Positions 17,088 through 25,655 are shown, counted from the first letter of the stretch. The stretch: DNA of 64,000 bases from Microbacterium halophytorum (GCF_002970975.1 NZ_KZ672983.1:62001-126000), one strand, 5' to 3'. A program made the numbers and translations. Notes: a model not told the origin generated them from the letters alone.

Positions 17088-17453
17088 ATGGATGCGGATA
17101 AGCAGACTTGCGGACTGGACCCCGCGTCGGAGTACGTCGACCTCGCGGCCGAGGTGCTCGGCATCCTGAGCGACCCCACCCGCATCCGGATCGTGCTCGC
17201 GCTGCGGCAGGCGGAGGAGCTGCCCGTGAACGCGCTCGCGGAAGCGGTCGGGAAGAAGCCCTCCGGGGTGTCGCAGCACCTCGCGCGGATGCGGATGGTC
17301 CGGATGGTGACGACCCGGCAGGAGGGTACGCGGGTGCTCTACCGCCTGACCGATGAGCACGCGGCGAAGCTCGTCGTCGAGGCGATCAAACAGGCCGAGC
17401 ACGCCGTCGCGAACGGGCAGATACCGCCCCACCACCACGCGCCGCGGGGGTAG
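17088..17453 (+). CDS. ArsR/SmtB-family metal-responsive repressor
   Basis: Predicted 121 aa. The winged helix is at about residues 20-85 (LGILSDPTRIRIVLALRQAEELPVNALAEAV, then KPSGVSQHLARMRMVRMV). The last helix reads DEHAAKLVVEAIKQAEHAV. This keeps the Asp, the first His and the last His of the alpha-5 metal site of CzrA/NmtR-type sensors, but has Gln where the third ligand His would be. The C-terminal PPHHHAPRG adds His residues, and there is a Cys near the N-terminus. The transporter that starts 4 bases downstream suggests regulation of metal efflux. Which metal is bound (Ni, Co or Zn) cannot be decided from sequence. Confidence 0.88.
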   Translation: MDADKQTCGLDPASEYVDLAAEVLGILSDPTRIRIVLALRQAEELPVNALAEAVGKKPSGVSQHLARMRMVRMVTTRQEGTRVLYRLTDEHAAKLVVEAIKQAEHAVANGQIPPHHHAPRG

Positions 17454-17457
17454 CGGC

Positions 17458-18690
17458 ATGCTCGCCGTTCTCCGGAACCCGGCTTACGCGAAGCTGTTCG
17501 CGGCGCAGGTCGTCGCCCTACTCGGCACCGGCCTGCTCACCGTCGCGCTCGGGCTGCTCGCGTTCGAGATCGCGGGCGGCGACGCGGGCGTCGTGATGGG
17601 CGTCGCCATGACGATCAAGATGGTCGCCTATGTCGTCATCTCACCCATCGCGACCGCGCTGACCGCGCGGCTGCCGCGCAAACCCGTGCTGATCGGTGCC
17701 GACCTCATCCGGGCCGGCGTCGCCGTCTCGCTGCCGTTCGTGGGCGAGGCATGGCAGATCTACGTGCTCATCTTCCTGCTGCAGTCCGCGTCGGCGACGT
17801 TCACTCCCGCGTTCCAGGCGGTGATCCCGTCGGTGCTCCCAGATGAGCGCGACTACACGCGCGCGCTGTCGCTGTCGCGCCTGGCCTACGATCTCGAGTC
17901 GCTCGTGAGCCCGATGCTCGCCGCGGCCCTGCTGACCGTGCTCACCTTCCACAACCTCTTCGTCGGCACGGTCGCGGGCTTCCTCGCCTCGGCCCTGCTG
18001 GTCGTCGCCACGCGCTTCCCGCGCATCGAGACGCCCCCGCCCGCGCCGTTCTTCGACCGCCTCACCCGCGGCGTCCGGGCGTTCTGGGCCCAGCCGGAGC
18101 TGCGCGGCCTGATGGGGCTCAACCTCGTGGTCGCGTCGACGACGGCGATGGTCATCGTGAACACGGTCGTGCTCGTGCAGGGCGAACTCGGCAGGCCGCA
18201 GACCGATGCCGCGCTGCTGCTCGCGGCCTACGGCGGCGGCTCGATGCTGGTCGCGCTCGGCATGCCCAGGCTGCTCGACACGCTGCCCGACCGCAGGGTC
18301 ATGATCGCAGGCGGCGTTGTGCTGCCGGCGATCCTCCTGGCCGCGGCAGGCGCCATCGCCTGGCTCGACGGCGCCGCCCGATGGGCCGCTCTCCTGGCGC
18401 TGTGGGCGATGCTCGGCGCCGCGACCTCCGCGATCCTCACGCCATCCGCCCGCCTCCTGCGACGGAACAGCACGGAGCGCGACCGCCCCGCCGTGTTCGC
18501 CGCCCAGTTCTCGCTCTCGCACGCATGCTTCCTCGTCACCTACCCGCTCGCCGGCGTCATCGGCGCGGCGATCGGGATGGCCGGCGCGGCCCTCGTGCTC
18601 GTCGGCGTCGGCGCGGTCGGGGCGGCAGCCGCTGTGCGGTTCGGGCGGGCGCGCGCAAACACTGCTCGACGGCCGCCCCGCGGAGCGTAG
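17458..18690 (+). CDS. MFS transporter, putative metal or drug exporter
   Basis: Predicted 410 aa, starting 4 bases after the ArsR stop with a GGGGG ribosome site. About 12 hydrophobic segments and a central cytoplasmic loop (FPRIETPPPAPFFDRLTRGVRAF) are visible. The first-loop motif is degenerate: LTARLPRKPVLIGADLIRAG. The fold matches the MFS_1/MFS_3 group that includes NreB/NrsD-type nickel exporters. Co-transcription with an ArsR-type sensor supports metal efflux, but drug export is possible. Confidence 0.85.
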   Translation: MLAVLRNPAYAKLFAAQVVALLGTGLLTVALGLLAFEIAGGDAGVVMGVAMTIKMVAYVVISPIATALTARLPRKPVLIGADLIRAGVAVSLPFVGEAWQIYVLIFLLQSASATFTPAFQAVIPSVLPDERDYTRALSLSRLAYDLESLVSPMLAAALLTVLTFHNLFVGTVAGFLASALLVVATRFPRIETPPPAPFFDRLTRGVRAFWAQPELRGLMGLNLVVASTTAMVIVNTVVLVQGELGRPQTDAALLLAAYGGGSMLVALGMPRLLDTLPDRRVMIAGGVVLPAILLAAAGAIAWLDGAARWAALLALWAMLGAATSAILTPSARLLRRNSTERDRPAVFAAQFSLSHACFLVTYPLAGVIGAAIGMAGAALVLVGVGAVGAAAAVRFGRARANTARRPPRGA

Positions 18691-18773
18691 GTCGCGGCGC
18701 TCACCGTACGCAATGATCGATTCGCGCTCCACTCGATGAACGAGCGCCGATCAGTCGAGTGCGCGGGGCCCGG

Positions 18774-19382
18774 TCAGGCGGCCGGGCGGATACCGTCGTC
18801 GTCGATGGTGTAAAGCGCCGGTGTGATGGGCTTCGCCCGCGCGGCATCGAAGAGCGCGGGCGCACCCTTGCGGAGGACATCCGCCGTGTCGGCATCGGCG
18901 GCCGCGCACAGGAAGAACTCGACCCGTGTCGGAATCGCCACGGTGAGCGCTCCCGGGATGTCGATCGTGCGACGCCAGAGGTCCGGAACCAGGATCAGCG
19001 ACGCCGTGAGGTCGGGCTCGGCCTCCGCCTCGATCGCGTATCGCCCGTCGCCGCCCCCGACCTGGAGACCGCCGGCGCGGCGCGGGAGGTTCGTCAGAGC
19101 GAGCTCGTGCAGGGCATCTTCCCCTCCGACCTCGTCGAGCTGGCCGCGCTGCACGAGATCCCATGACCCGTTGGCGTCCGATGCGTATGTCGCCCACAGT
19201 CCGTTCGCGATCGGGCGCGCGTAGGGCTTGGCAGCATCCGGGAAGTCTGGGATCTGTGCGAACATCTCCTCGTTCGCACTCAGCCACGCGTCGCCGACGA
19301 GGAGCGGCACGAGGAGATCTGGCGAATGCTGCCCCGCCGCCTCCGCCGCTGCGGTTTTCTTCTTCCGTCCGAACAGGCCCAT
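18774..19382 (-). CDS. DUF1444-like cytoplasmic protein
   Basis: Predicted 202 aa; GGGGGAG precedes the ATG at 19382. After a basic N-terminus (MGLFGRKKKTAA) the protein contains ANGLWATYASD, WDLVQRGQLDEVGGEDALHELALTNL and PTRVEFFLCAAADADTADVLR. This order is typical of DUF1444 (YtpQ-like) proteins, whose function is unknown. No signal or membrane segment is seen. It converges on the MFS gene, and the 83 bases between them hold nothing I recognise. Confidence 0.65.
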   Translation of the reverse strand: MGLFGRKKKTAAAEAAGQHSPDLLVPLLVGDAWLSANEEMFAQIPDFPDAAKPYARPIANGLWATYASDANGSWDLVQRGQLDEVGGEDALHELALTNLPRRAGGLQVGGGDGRYAIEAEAEPDLTASLILVPDLWRRTIDIPGALTVAIPTRVEFFLCAAADADTADVLRKGAPALFDAARAKPITPALYTIDDDGIRPAA

Positions 19383-19454
19383 GCGCTCCCCCGCCGATCA
19401 TTGGTGTGGTCGCCTCCAGCGTAGGGGCTGGACGCGACCACCGCTGAGGCGGAC

Positions 19455-19580
19455 ATGATGAGCGACAAGGCGCCCCCACCGATCGTTCCGGGCGAAGAGC
19501 TGCGAGAGGAGTTCTTGGAACCGATAGGCACCTCTCGGCACCGCCTGGCGAAGACCATCGACGTTCCTCCGCTCAGCGGA
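19455..19580 (+). pseudogene. Truncated HigA-type (XRE) antitoxin remnant
   Basis: Translation from the ATG at 19458 gives MSDKAPPPIVPGEELREEFL followed by EPIGTSRHRLAKTIDVPPL. This matches the first 35-40 residues of HigA/VapI-type antitoxins (PGEILREEFLEPLG, then RLAKAIGVPP). The similarity then stops: the recognition helix and the rest of the XRE domain are missing. The reading frame runs directly into the hairpin at 19581-19625. No HigB toxin gene is present nearby. I read this as a decayed fragment of a toxin-antitoxin locus. Confidence 0.7.
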
Positions 19581-19625
19581 GAGCCCGTGCCCACCACGGC
19601 GAATTGTCGCGATGGGCACGGGCTC
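19581..19625 (-). terminator. Terminator of the metallopeptidase gene
   Basis: Perfect 12-base inverted repeat GAGCCCGTGCCC / GGGCACGGGCTC with a 21-base loop, ending about 10 bases beyond the metallopeptidase stop codon on the minus strand. It abuts the broken end of the HigA remnant. Confidence 0.65.
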
Positions 19626-19634
19626 TGCAACCGA

Positions 19635-21875
19635 TCAGCCGCAGGCGACCGCCTCATAGGACGCGGTGGTCTCCTTGCCGCCGACGATGACCGTCGCCTC
19701 ACCCGCCGGAATCTCCGACTCGTGGGCGTTGAATGCCGTCGACTTCGAGGCACCCGGCTGCACGCGCGGGAACGCGCGCGTGCCGTACTCCGTCTCGACC
19801 GCGATGCTGGTCGCGCTGTCACCGGTGTTCGTCGCGGTGACGGCGACCGCGGCGTTAGGGCCGAGGCAGCGCGTGGCGGCGACGGCGACGCGCTCGCTCC
19901 ACACGGCTTCGAGTTCGATCCCCGATCGGCCGTCCTCGATCTGCCAGTCGTCGCCGAGAACGTCCTCGTCGCCGATGATCCGCCAACCCGCGAACTCCGC
20001 GTCCGCGCGCGACCAGTCGTTGCCGGCCACCGCCTCGATGGCGGGGAGCTCGAAGCCCTGCTGCGCCACGCTCGACCGTACCGTCTCCTCGCCGTCGGAA
20101 CTGAACGCGACGGCAACCGGCAGGATGTACGCGGACTCGCCCTGCGCCGACGTCCGCGTCGTGTCCTCGACGACCCACCGCGTCGCGTCCTCGGGCTCCG
20201 CGAGCGTCAGCGACTGAGCCGTGTCTGCGCGGCCGTCGAGCGTCAGCGCCAAGCCGTTGTCGGCGTTCACGAACACTCCGTCATAGTAGTTGGCCTCGGT
20301 GCCCACGTCCGGACGGAACTCCCACCGCTGCGCCGCATCGTCCGGGCTCGGCGACTGCCCCTCGTAGCGGACCTCCTCATCGCTGATCGCCGTGAGTGCC
20401 GCGGAACCGTCGCGCGTGGTGATCGAGTAGGACCCGTCGGCGTAGTCGATGCTCCAGACGCCCTCTCCCCACTTGGGCCAGACCACCATGTCGCGGTCCG
20501 GATGCTCGCCATCGCCCGCGTACTGATCGATCTGATACTCGACACCGAGGCTGTCTGTGACGATGCGGAACGCATCTCCGCCGAAGTCGACTTCGTCGGC
20601 CGTCACCCGCCCGGGGAGCTCCGGCGGCTGCGTGAAGTCGCCGTGGTGGACATCCGGACCCGGCTCATCCCACGGCGCAGGCATCGCGACCGGGTCGTAG
20701 ATCTTCGCGAAGAACTCGTATGCCCGTGGGTCGTACGCTTTCAGCTCCTCACGCGTGTTGATCGGGCTCCGAACGCCGTCCGACCAGTCGGGCATCTCCT
20801 CCATGTTGTCGAACCAGATGGTCGTCAGCGTCGCGAAGTACTCGTCGATGTTGGAGATCGCATACGTGTTCGGCCAGAGGCCGGTGTTGTAAGCGTTCTC
20901 GTACACGGCCCACAGTTCGTCGGACAGCGTCCTGTCTTCGAGGGTCTCGATGCCGACCAGGCGCACCGCGTGACCGAACTCGTGCGCCAGGATGTTCTCG
21001 TTCGGATACTTCGTGTTGTCGAAAGCATTGTCGCTGTCGACGGTGCGTTCGACGTTGCGCGATGAGATCGACGACACGCAGTCGTTGTGCGTCGAGCCGC
21101 CGTAGCCCTCGACGTCGTACATCTCGGGGTCGTAGCCGCCCCGGTGCTCCGGCACCATGTAGGCGTTCTCGTACGCGCCGTAGACCGCGAGCGAGCACCC
21201 GTACTCGGCCATCCGCGCCGCGATGCCGGTCTCCGGTCTGCCGAGCTCGACGTCGACCTGCTCGGCGGCCATCTCGAGCACGTGCGGTTCGACGCGCGGA
21301 CCCGCCTTCACCACGATCCCGGTTCCGGTCGTCACCTCCTGCGTGTAGAAGTCCGACAGCGGCACGCCGACGTACTCCGCGTCCTTGGCCGCGGCGCCGT
21401 CGTGGTCGACGATCGCACCGCCGTCGATGGTGAGCACCAGCGGCGCGTCCGGGTTTATCGAGCCGGCATAGGCGATGCTCGACAGGTGCAGGTTCTCGTC
21501 GAGCCGTGCCATGCTGTTCGCCTCGGTCTGCGCGATCTGCTGGTTCTCGCGGTCGAAGAAGATCGTGTCCGTCGGCCCCGTCTCCGGCTTCGGCTTGAGC
21601 TCGACCTCTTCGCCTCCGCTCGTCAGAGTGAAGTTCTCCGGATCGACCGCCTCGAGTTCGTCGACGTAGCGGTCCCAGTAGATCTCGAGGTACTGGCCCT
21701 CGTTGATGACGCGGACCTGCGTCACGTGCGGCCCGTCGAAGGACGGGTCCGTTGCCACGGTGCCGTCAGGGGCCACGTCGACCGCTTCCGCCTCCGCCGC
21801 GGTCGCCGGCATCGAGATCGAGGCCGCCATCAGCGCCGCTGCCACCGTTCCGAGGTACAGATTTCGCTTCTTCAC
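19635..21875 (-). CDS. Secreted zinc metallopeptidase with lectin-like and shared C-terminal modules
   Basis: Predicted 746 aa from a GTG at 21875 with GGAGAAGG upstream. A signal peptide covers about residues 1-27 (MKKRNLYLG, hydrophobic core, ATAA). The zinc site ILAHEFGHAVRL is at about residues 293-304, with NIDEYFATL about 45 residues later as a probable third ligand, the layout seen in lethal-factor-like and related zincins. A ricin/beta-trefoil-like stretch (GVFVNADNGLALTLDGRADTAQSLTL), an InlB-repeat-like piece and a C-terminal module homologous to the end of the GH59-like enzyme follow. It has no cell-wall sorting signal. It probably cuts extracellular proteins, perhaps plant wall proteins given the next locus, but that is inference. 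Confidence 0.75.
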   Translation of the reverse strand: MKKRNLYLGTVAAALMAASISMPATAAEAEAVDVAPDGTVATDPSFDGPHVTQVRVINEGQYLEIYWDRYVDELEAVDPENFTLTSGGEEVELKPKPETGPTDTIFFDRENQQIAQTEANSMARLDENLHLSSIAYAGSINPDAPLVLTIDGGAIVDHDGAAAKDAEYVGVPLSDFYTQEVTTGTGIVVKAGPRVEPHVLEMAAEQVDVELGRPETGIAARMAEYGCSLAVYGAYENAYMVPEHRGGYDPEMYDVEGYGGSTHNDCVSSISSRNVERTVDSDNAFDNTKYPNENILAHEFGHAVRLVGIETLEDRTLSDELWAVYENAYNTGLWPNTYAISNIDEYFATLTTIWFDNMEEMPDWSDGVRSPINTREELKAYDPRAYEFFAKIYDPVAMPAPWDEPGPDVHHGDFTQPPELPGRVTADEVDFGGDAFRIVTDSLGVEYQIDQYAGDGEHPDRDMVVWPKWGEGVWSIDYADGSYSITTRDGSAALTAISDEEVRYEGQSPSPDDAAQRWEFRPDVGTEANYYDGVFVNADNGLALTLDGRADTAQSLTLAEPEDATRWVVEDTTRTSAQGESAYILPVAVAFSSDGEETVRSSVAQQGFELPAIEAVAGNDWSRADAEFAGWRIIGDEDVLGDDWQIEDGRSGIELEAVWSERVAVAATRCLGPNAAVAVTATNTGDSATSIAVETEYGTRAFPRVQPGASKSTAFNAHESEIPAGEATVIVGGKETTASYEAVACG

Positions 21876-21915
21876 GCCTTCTCCTCACAATCGCATCGTC
21901 GCGATGATCGGATCG

Positions 21916-21933
21916 TATGTGACATTTCACATA
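21916..21933 (-). promoter_or_regulatory. Palindromic operator candidate upstream of metallopeptidase
   Basis: Perfect inverted repeat TATGTGA (21916-21922) / TCACATA (21927-21933) with a 4-base spacer, 41 bases upstream of the metallopeptidase start. The A/T-rich composition stands out from the surroundings and fits a regulator site at the promoter. The cognate regulator is unknown. Confidence 0.45.
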
Positions 21934-21974
21934 TGACACAAGGCCTTCCGTGCACGAACCCTGCCCGAAGCGAC

Positions 21975-23423
21975 CTACTGCGGCCCGAGATCCGCAATCT
22001 CCGCAAGCCTGATCGGCGAGGCGAGCGGGCGATTGGCCAGGGACTCCAGGTCGCCGGCCCGCGCGCCACATCCGGTGCGGCGCTCGACCAGCTTGGACAG
22101 CGGGAAGCCGCACACTCGGCCCTGGCACCATCCCATGCCGGGGCGCGCCGTCACGCGAACGTCGCGGGCGTCGTCCGCACCGAGGGCACCGACGGTTTCG
22201 TCGATCTCGGCGGCCGTGACCTCTTCGCAGCGGCACACGATCGTCGAGGGCTCGAGCCACGCGTCCCATCCGGATGGCACGGGGCTCGCCAGGTGCATGC
22301 CGACGGCGAAGCGCCGCCCGCGCGCGATCCGGCGCCTGAGCCGGGCGGCCGACGCGCCGGGAACCGGGTGCCCGAGGTCGGCGCACGCCGTCACGGCGGC
22401 GAGCTCGCCTTCCGCGCACGACTGCACGGCGCCGCCGATGCCCGTCGTCTCCCCCGCCGCGTACACGCGCGGTGACGACGTCCGCTGGTCCGCATCGACC
22501 TCGACGACCAGTGAACCGTCGACGTCGACGCGCGTGGCCAGGCCCAGCGCGATCGGCAGCTCGAGCTGCGGAGTGAAGCCCCAGCCGAGCGCGACGAGGT
22601 CGACGTCGATCGTCCGCTCCGTCCCCGGCCGCGGCGCGCCGTCGCGATCGAGCTTCTGCATGACGACGCGTTCGACACGCGACGCTCCCTCGATCCGCGT
22701 CACGGCGGTGCGCGTCCGGAGCGGCACGCGATGCCTCACGAAGGCGCCGGCGTACTCGACGCCCTCGATCAGCTTGCCCGGCTCCTGCACGGCGCGCCAC
22801 GGGGTCGCGGCCCAGCGCGTCAGTGCATTGGCCTCGCAGATCGCGACCACCTCGACGCCCGCGTTCACGAGACCGGCGGCGACCGACATCAGGAACGGAC
22901 CGGTGCCGGCGACGACGGCACGGCTGCCAGCGCTCACCTGGTGAGCCTTCAGCAGCGCCTGCACGCCGCCGGCGGCCATCACGCCCGGCGTCGTCCAGCC
23001 GGGGATCGGCAGCTGACGGTCGTACGCTCCCGTCGCGACGATCAAGCGACGAGCCGAGACTGCGCGGGCCTCGGGGCGGAGATCGTCCGCTCCCGCCACG
23101 ACAGTGGTGCGCAGCCTCACGCCGTCGCCCGTCTCGTCGGCCCGCCACACGTGTCGGCCCGGCAGGTACCGCAGGCGGCCGCGGCTCGCCGCGCGACGAG
23201 CCCGGTCGCGGAGCGCGCGGAATCTCGCCCAGTGGTGGTGCCCCGTCGACTCGTCGCCGTCGAACGCGGCCAGCTGGGCCTCGTCCGGATGGCGCCAGAA
23301 CTGCCCGCCGAACTGATTGCCGGCGTCGACGAGCGCCACCGAGAGACCTGACTCAGAAGCCGCCGCGGCCGCGCTGAGCCCGGCAGGGCCCGCACCCACG
23401 ACCGCGAGATCGACGTCAGTCAT
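21975..23423 (-). CDS. Hydroxyproline dehydrogenase-type FAD/NAD(P)-oxidoreductase subunit with BFD-like [2Fe-2S] domain
   Basis: Predicted 482 aa; the start at 23423 (MTDVDLAVVGAGPAGLSAAAA) overlaps the end of the ferredoxin-like gene. FAD-binding GAGPAG is at residues 9-14, a second dinucleotide motif VVAGTGPF lies mid-protein, and GLATRV and VYAAGET are also present. The C-terminus carries CRCEE (about 394-398) and CQGRVC (about 432-437), the four Cys of a BFD-like iron-sulfur domain. This is the HcnB/alpha-subunit type found in amine, opine and D-hydroxyproline dehydrogenases. With the next two genes it would form a membrane-associated three-part complex that oxidises D-hydroxyproline to pyrroline-4-hydroxy-2-carboxylate. 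Confidence 0.83.
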   Translation of the reverse strand: MTDVDLAVVGAGPAGLSAAAAASESGLSVALVDAGNQFGGQFWRHPDEAQLAAFDGDESTGHHHWARFRALRDRARRAASRGRLRYLPGRHVWRADETGDGVRLRTTVVAGADDLRPEARAVSARRLIVATGAYDRQLPIPGWTTPGVMAAGGVQALLKAHQVSAGSRAVVAGTGPFLMSVAAGLVNAGVEVVAICEANALTRWAATPWRAVQEPGKLIEGVEYAGAFVRHRVPLRTRTAVTRIEGASRVERVVMQKLDRDGAPRPGTERTIDVDLVALGWGFTPQLELPIALGLATRVDVDGSLVVEVDADQRTSSPRVYAAGETTGIGGAVQSCAEGELAAVTACADLGHPVPGASAARLRRRIARGRRFAVGMHLASPVPSGWDAWLEPSTIVCRCEEVTAAEIDETVGALGADDARDVRVTARPGMGWCQGRVCGFPLSKLVERRTGCGARAGDLESLANRPLASPIRLAEIADLGPQ

Positions 23424-23724
23424 CACTGCTCCCCGCGTTCGGCAGCGGCTCAGCGGGGTCTCCTGTGCGCACGTCCTGGTCCTCTCGTGCGGGCACGAGA
23501 CACGCGCGCTGGTCGCGTTCGCCGTCGACGGTGACGAGGCAGTCGAAGCACACGCCGATGCCGCAGAACAGCCCGCGCGGTGCGGCCTCGCGCCGCGTCG
23601 TGCGCCAGGACGAGATGCCATGCGCCATCAGCGCGGCGCCGATGCTCTGGCCCGCGCGGAACGGCACGCGCTCCCCGTCAAATGCGAGGGCACCGCGTCC
23701 CGCCGCTGTTGCCTCGTCCGTCAT
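23416..23724 (-). CDS. (2Fe-2S) ferredoxin-like subunit of the hydroxyproline dehydrogenase
   Basis: Predicted 102 aa. The cysteines are C54, C59, C62 and C75 in a C-x4-C-x2-C-x12-C pattern (GLFCGIGVCFDCLV ... RACL), the plant-type [2Fe-2S] fold seen in HcnA-like small subunits. The ATG at 23724 overlaps the stop of the FAD subunit upstream by 4 bases, and the 3' end overlaps the next gene by 8 bases, so all three are translationally coupled. It should pass electrons from the FAD subunit to the larger oxidoreductase. Confidence 0.83.
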   Translation of the reverse strand: MTDEATAAGRGALAFDGERVPFRAGQSIGAALMAHGISSWRTTRREAAPRGLFCGIGVCFDCLVTVDGERDQRACLVPAREDQDVRTGDPAEPLPNAGSSDD

Positions 23725-24881
23725 GCCGCCGCCTCCTCAGGGAATCGGTCCGGATGGAACGGGGCGAGGTCGAGATCCGTCTCCTGCCCCGTGAGCGCCT
23801 GTGCCAACAGTTTCGCGATGCCGACCGACAGCCCGATGCCTGCCCCCTCCTGTCCGCCGACGTGCCAGAGCCCCGGCATGCGCGAGTCGGGGCCGATCAC
23901 GGGGAGGTGATCGGGGCAGAACGGCCGGAACCCCGAGTAGGTGCGCAGCAGGTGGAGGTCAGCGAGCGCCGGGAAGAGCGCGACACCGGCGCGCGCGATC
24001 CTGGAGACCGCGTCGAGCGAGAAGCTCGTGTCGAAGCCGACGCGCTCGCGGCTGGACCCGAGCAGGATCGTCCCGCTCGGAGTCCCCTCGACGACGGGCG
24101 AGACCTGCAGGTCGGCGTCACCGCTGGCGACATCGCCGACGTAGCTGGCCGAGTACACTTTGTGCCGGATCGTCACGGGGATCGGCTGGCTCACGAGCAC
24201 GAAACCGCGGCGCGGCATCACGGGCACGTCGATCTCGCCCGCGAGACGGGCGACGTCACGGACCCACGGACCCGCGCAGTTCAGCACGATGCCGGCGGAG
24301 ACAACGCCGTCGGGGGTACGCACCCCCGTGACGCGGCCGCCGGAGCTGTCGATCCGCGTGACGGGCGTATGCGTGATGATCGTCGCGCCGCGTTCACGTG
24401 CGAGCTTCAGCAGGTGGTGGGTGGCCAGCAGCGGCTGCACCTGCGCGTCCTGCGGGTAGGCTGCGCCGCCCGCGAGCGCCGGGTTCAGATACGGCTCGCG
24501 TTCGCGCAGCGCCGCCGGCCCGTCGAGGTCTTCGACCCGGATGCCCATCGAACGCTGGTGGTCGGCAAGAGCGCGCAGGCTCGTCAGGGAGGCCTCGTCC
24601 GGGGCGACCATGATGCCACCCTTGGCCTCGTACTCCCACGTCGCAGCGTGCTCGGCGAGGTCTTTGCGCCACACGTCCTGCGAGTACAGTGCCAGCTCGA
24701 GCTCGGGGCCGAGCTCCTTGTCCGAGACGAGGATGTTGCCCTCGCAGTGGCTGCTCGTTCCGGATGCGATCGAGCCGCGCTCGATCACCGTGACGCTCAG
24801 CCCGGCGGACGCAACGAAGTATGCGGCCGCCGCACCCGTGATTCCTGCACCGATGACGACGACGTCGACAGATTCTCCCAA
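23721..24881 (-). CDS. FAD-dependent D-amino-acid oxidase-type subunit, probable D-hydroxyproline dehydrogenase catalytic subunit
   Basis: Predicted 386 aa from a TTG at 24881 with GGAGGG 9 bases upstream. It is a DAO-family flavoprotein: VVVIGAGITGAAAAYFVASAG binds FAD near the N-terminus, CNCAGPW-like LNCAGPWVRDVA is central, and the C-terminus reads VGGQEGAGIGLSVGIAKLLA. In known clusters this subunit oxidises the secondary amine of D-hydroxyproline or related imino acids. The neighbouring epimerase and deaminase genes make cis-4-hydroxy-D-proline the expected substrate. The gene starts 5 bases after the GntR stop. Confidence 0.83.
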   Translation of the reverse strand: MGESVDVVVIGAGITGAAAAYFVASAGLSVTVIERGSIASGTSSHCEGNILVSDKELGPELELALYSQDVWRKDLAEHAATWEYEAKGGIMVAPDEASLTSLRALADHQRSMGIRVEDLDGPAALREREPYLNPALAGGAAYPQDAQVQPLLATHHLLKLARERGATIITHTPVTRIDSSGGRVTGVRTPDGVVSAGIVLNCAGPWVRDVARLAGEIDVPVMPRRGFVLVSQPIPVTIRHKVYSASYVGDVASGDADLQVSPVVEGTPSGTILLGSSRERVGFDTSFSLDAVSRIARAGVALFPALADLHLLRTYSGFRPFCPDHLPVIGPDSRMPGLWHVGGQEGAGIGLSVGIAKLLAQALTGQETDLDLAPFHPDRFPEEAAA

Positions 24882-24886
24882 CGACG

Positions 24887-25582
24887 TCAGCCCTCCGAGC
24901 TCTGGGACGCGCGGTCCGGATCGGACCAGTCGGTGAGGACGTGCTCGATGTGCGCGTGGATGAGGTCGCGTGCCTGCGCCCCGTCCCCGGCCTCGACGGC
25001 GTCAAGGATCTTGACGTGCTCGCGCGCCGACGCCGGCAGGAGCCCCTCCTCCGACAGCCGGGACAGACCGAACAGACGCGTCTCGGAGCGCAGCGACGCC
25101 ACGATGTCGAGCAGTCGTCTGTTGCCGCCGTGGCGCATGAGCGCGAGGTGGAACTCGCTGTCCGCCGTCAGGTAGTCGACGAGATCGCCGGCGTCAGCGT
25201 AGGCGACGAGTTGGTCGCACTGCTGGCGCAGCTCTCGCAGCGCATCGGCGGGGATGAGCGGAGTCGCCCTTTCGACCGCGGGCGGCTCGATCATGAGGCG
25301 CAGCTCCGTGACCTCCACGAGATCCTGGCGCGATACCTCCGTGACTCGGAACCCGCGGTTCGGCATGACGCTCACGAGGCCCTGACGTGCGAGCTCGAGC
25401 ATCGCTTCGCGGATCGGCGTCGCCGAGACGCCGAACTGCTTCGCGAGGTTCGGCGCCGAGTACACCGTGCCCGGTCGCATCTCGCCGCTGATGATCGCCG
25501 AACGCAGCGCTTCCTTCACCGTGTCGCGGATGTTGGGCTGCTTCGCGAGCGGAACCGCCCGGAACTCCGTCGTGCCCGTCAT
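24887..25582 (-). CDS. GntR/FadR-family regulator of the hydroxyproline locus
   Basis: Predicted 231 aa from the ATG at 25582 (MTGTTEFRAVPLAKQPNIRD), with AGGGGGAAG upstream. The winged helix spans about residues 20-85 (VYSAPNLAKQFGVSATPIREAMLELARQGLVS). The FCD ligand domain spans about 95-215 and has the Asp/His metal-site pattern (ADSEFHLALM, REHVKILDAVEAGD, HAHIEHVL). FCD regulators usually sense organic or amino-acid-like acids. The gene lies between the epimerase and dehydrogenase genes. A TGCAAT-based motif at three promoters of this locus is its likely operator. Whether it represses or activates is not visible. Confidence 0.88.
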   Translation of the reverse strand: MTGTTEFRAVPLAKQPNIRDTVKEALRSAIISGEMRPGTVYSAPNLAKQFGVSATPIREAMLELARQGLVSVMPNRGFRVTEVSRQDLVEVTELRLMIEPPAVERATPLIPADALRELRQQCDQLVAYADAGDLVDYLTADSEFHLALMRHGGNRRLLDIVASLRSETRLFGLSRLSEEGLLPASAREHVKILDAVEAGDGAQARDLIHAHIEHVLTDWSDPDRASQSSEG

Positions 25583-25655
25583 TTCTTCCCCCTGTCTCGG
25601 TGCGCCCGATTCCGCGCCGGCGCCGACATCGCATCGTCCCGCAGGATACCGGCGC

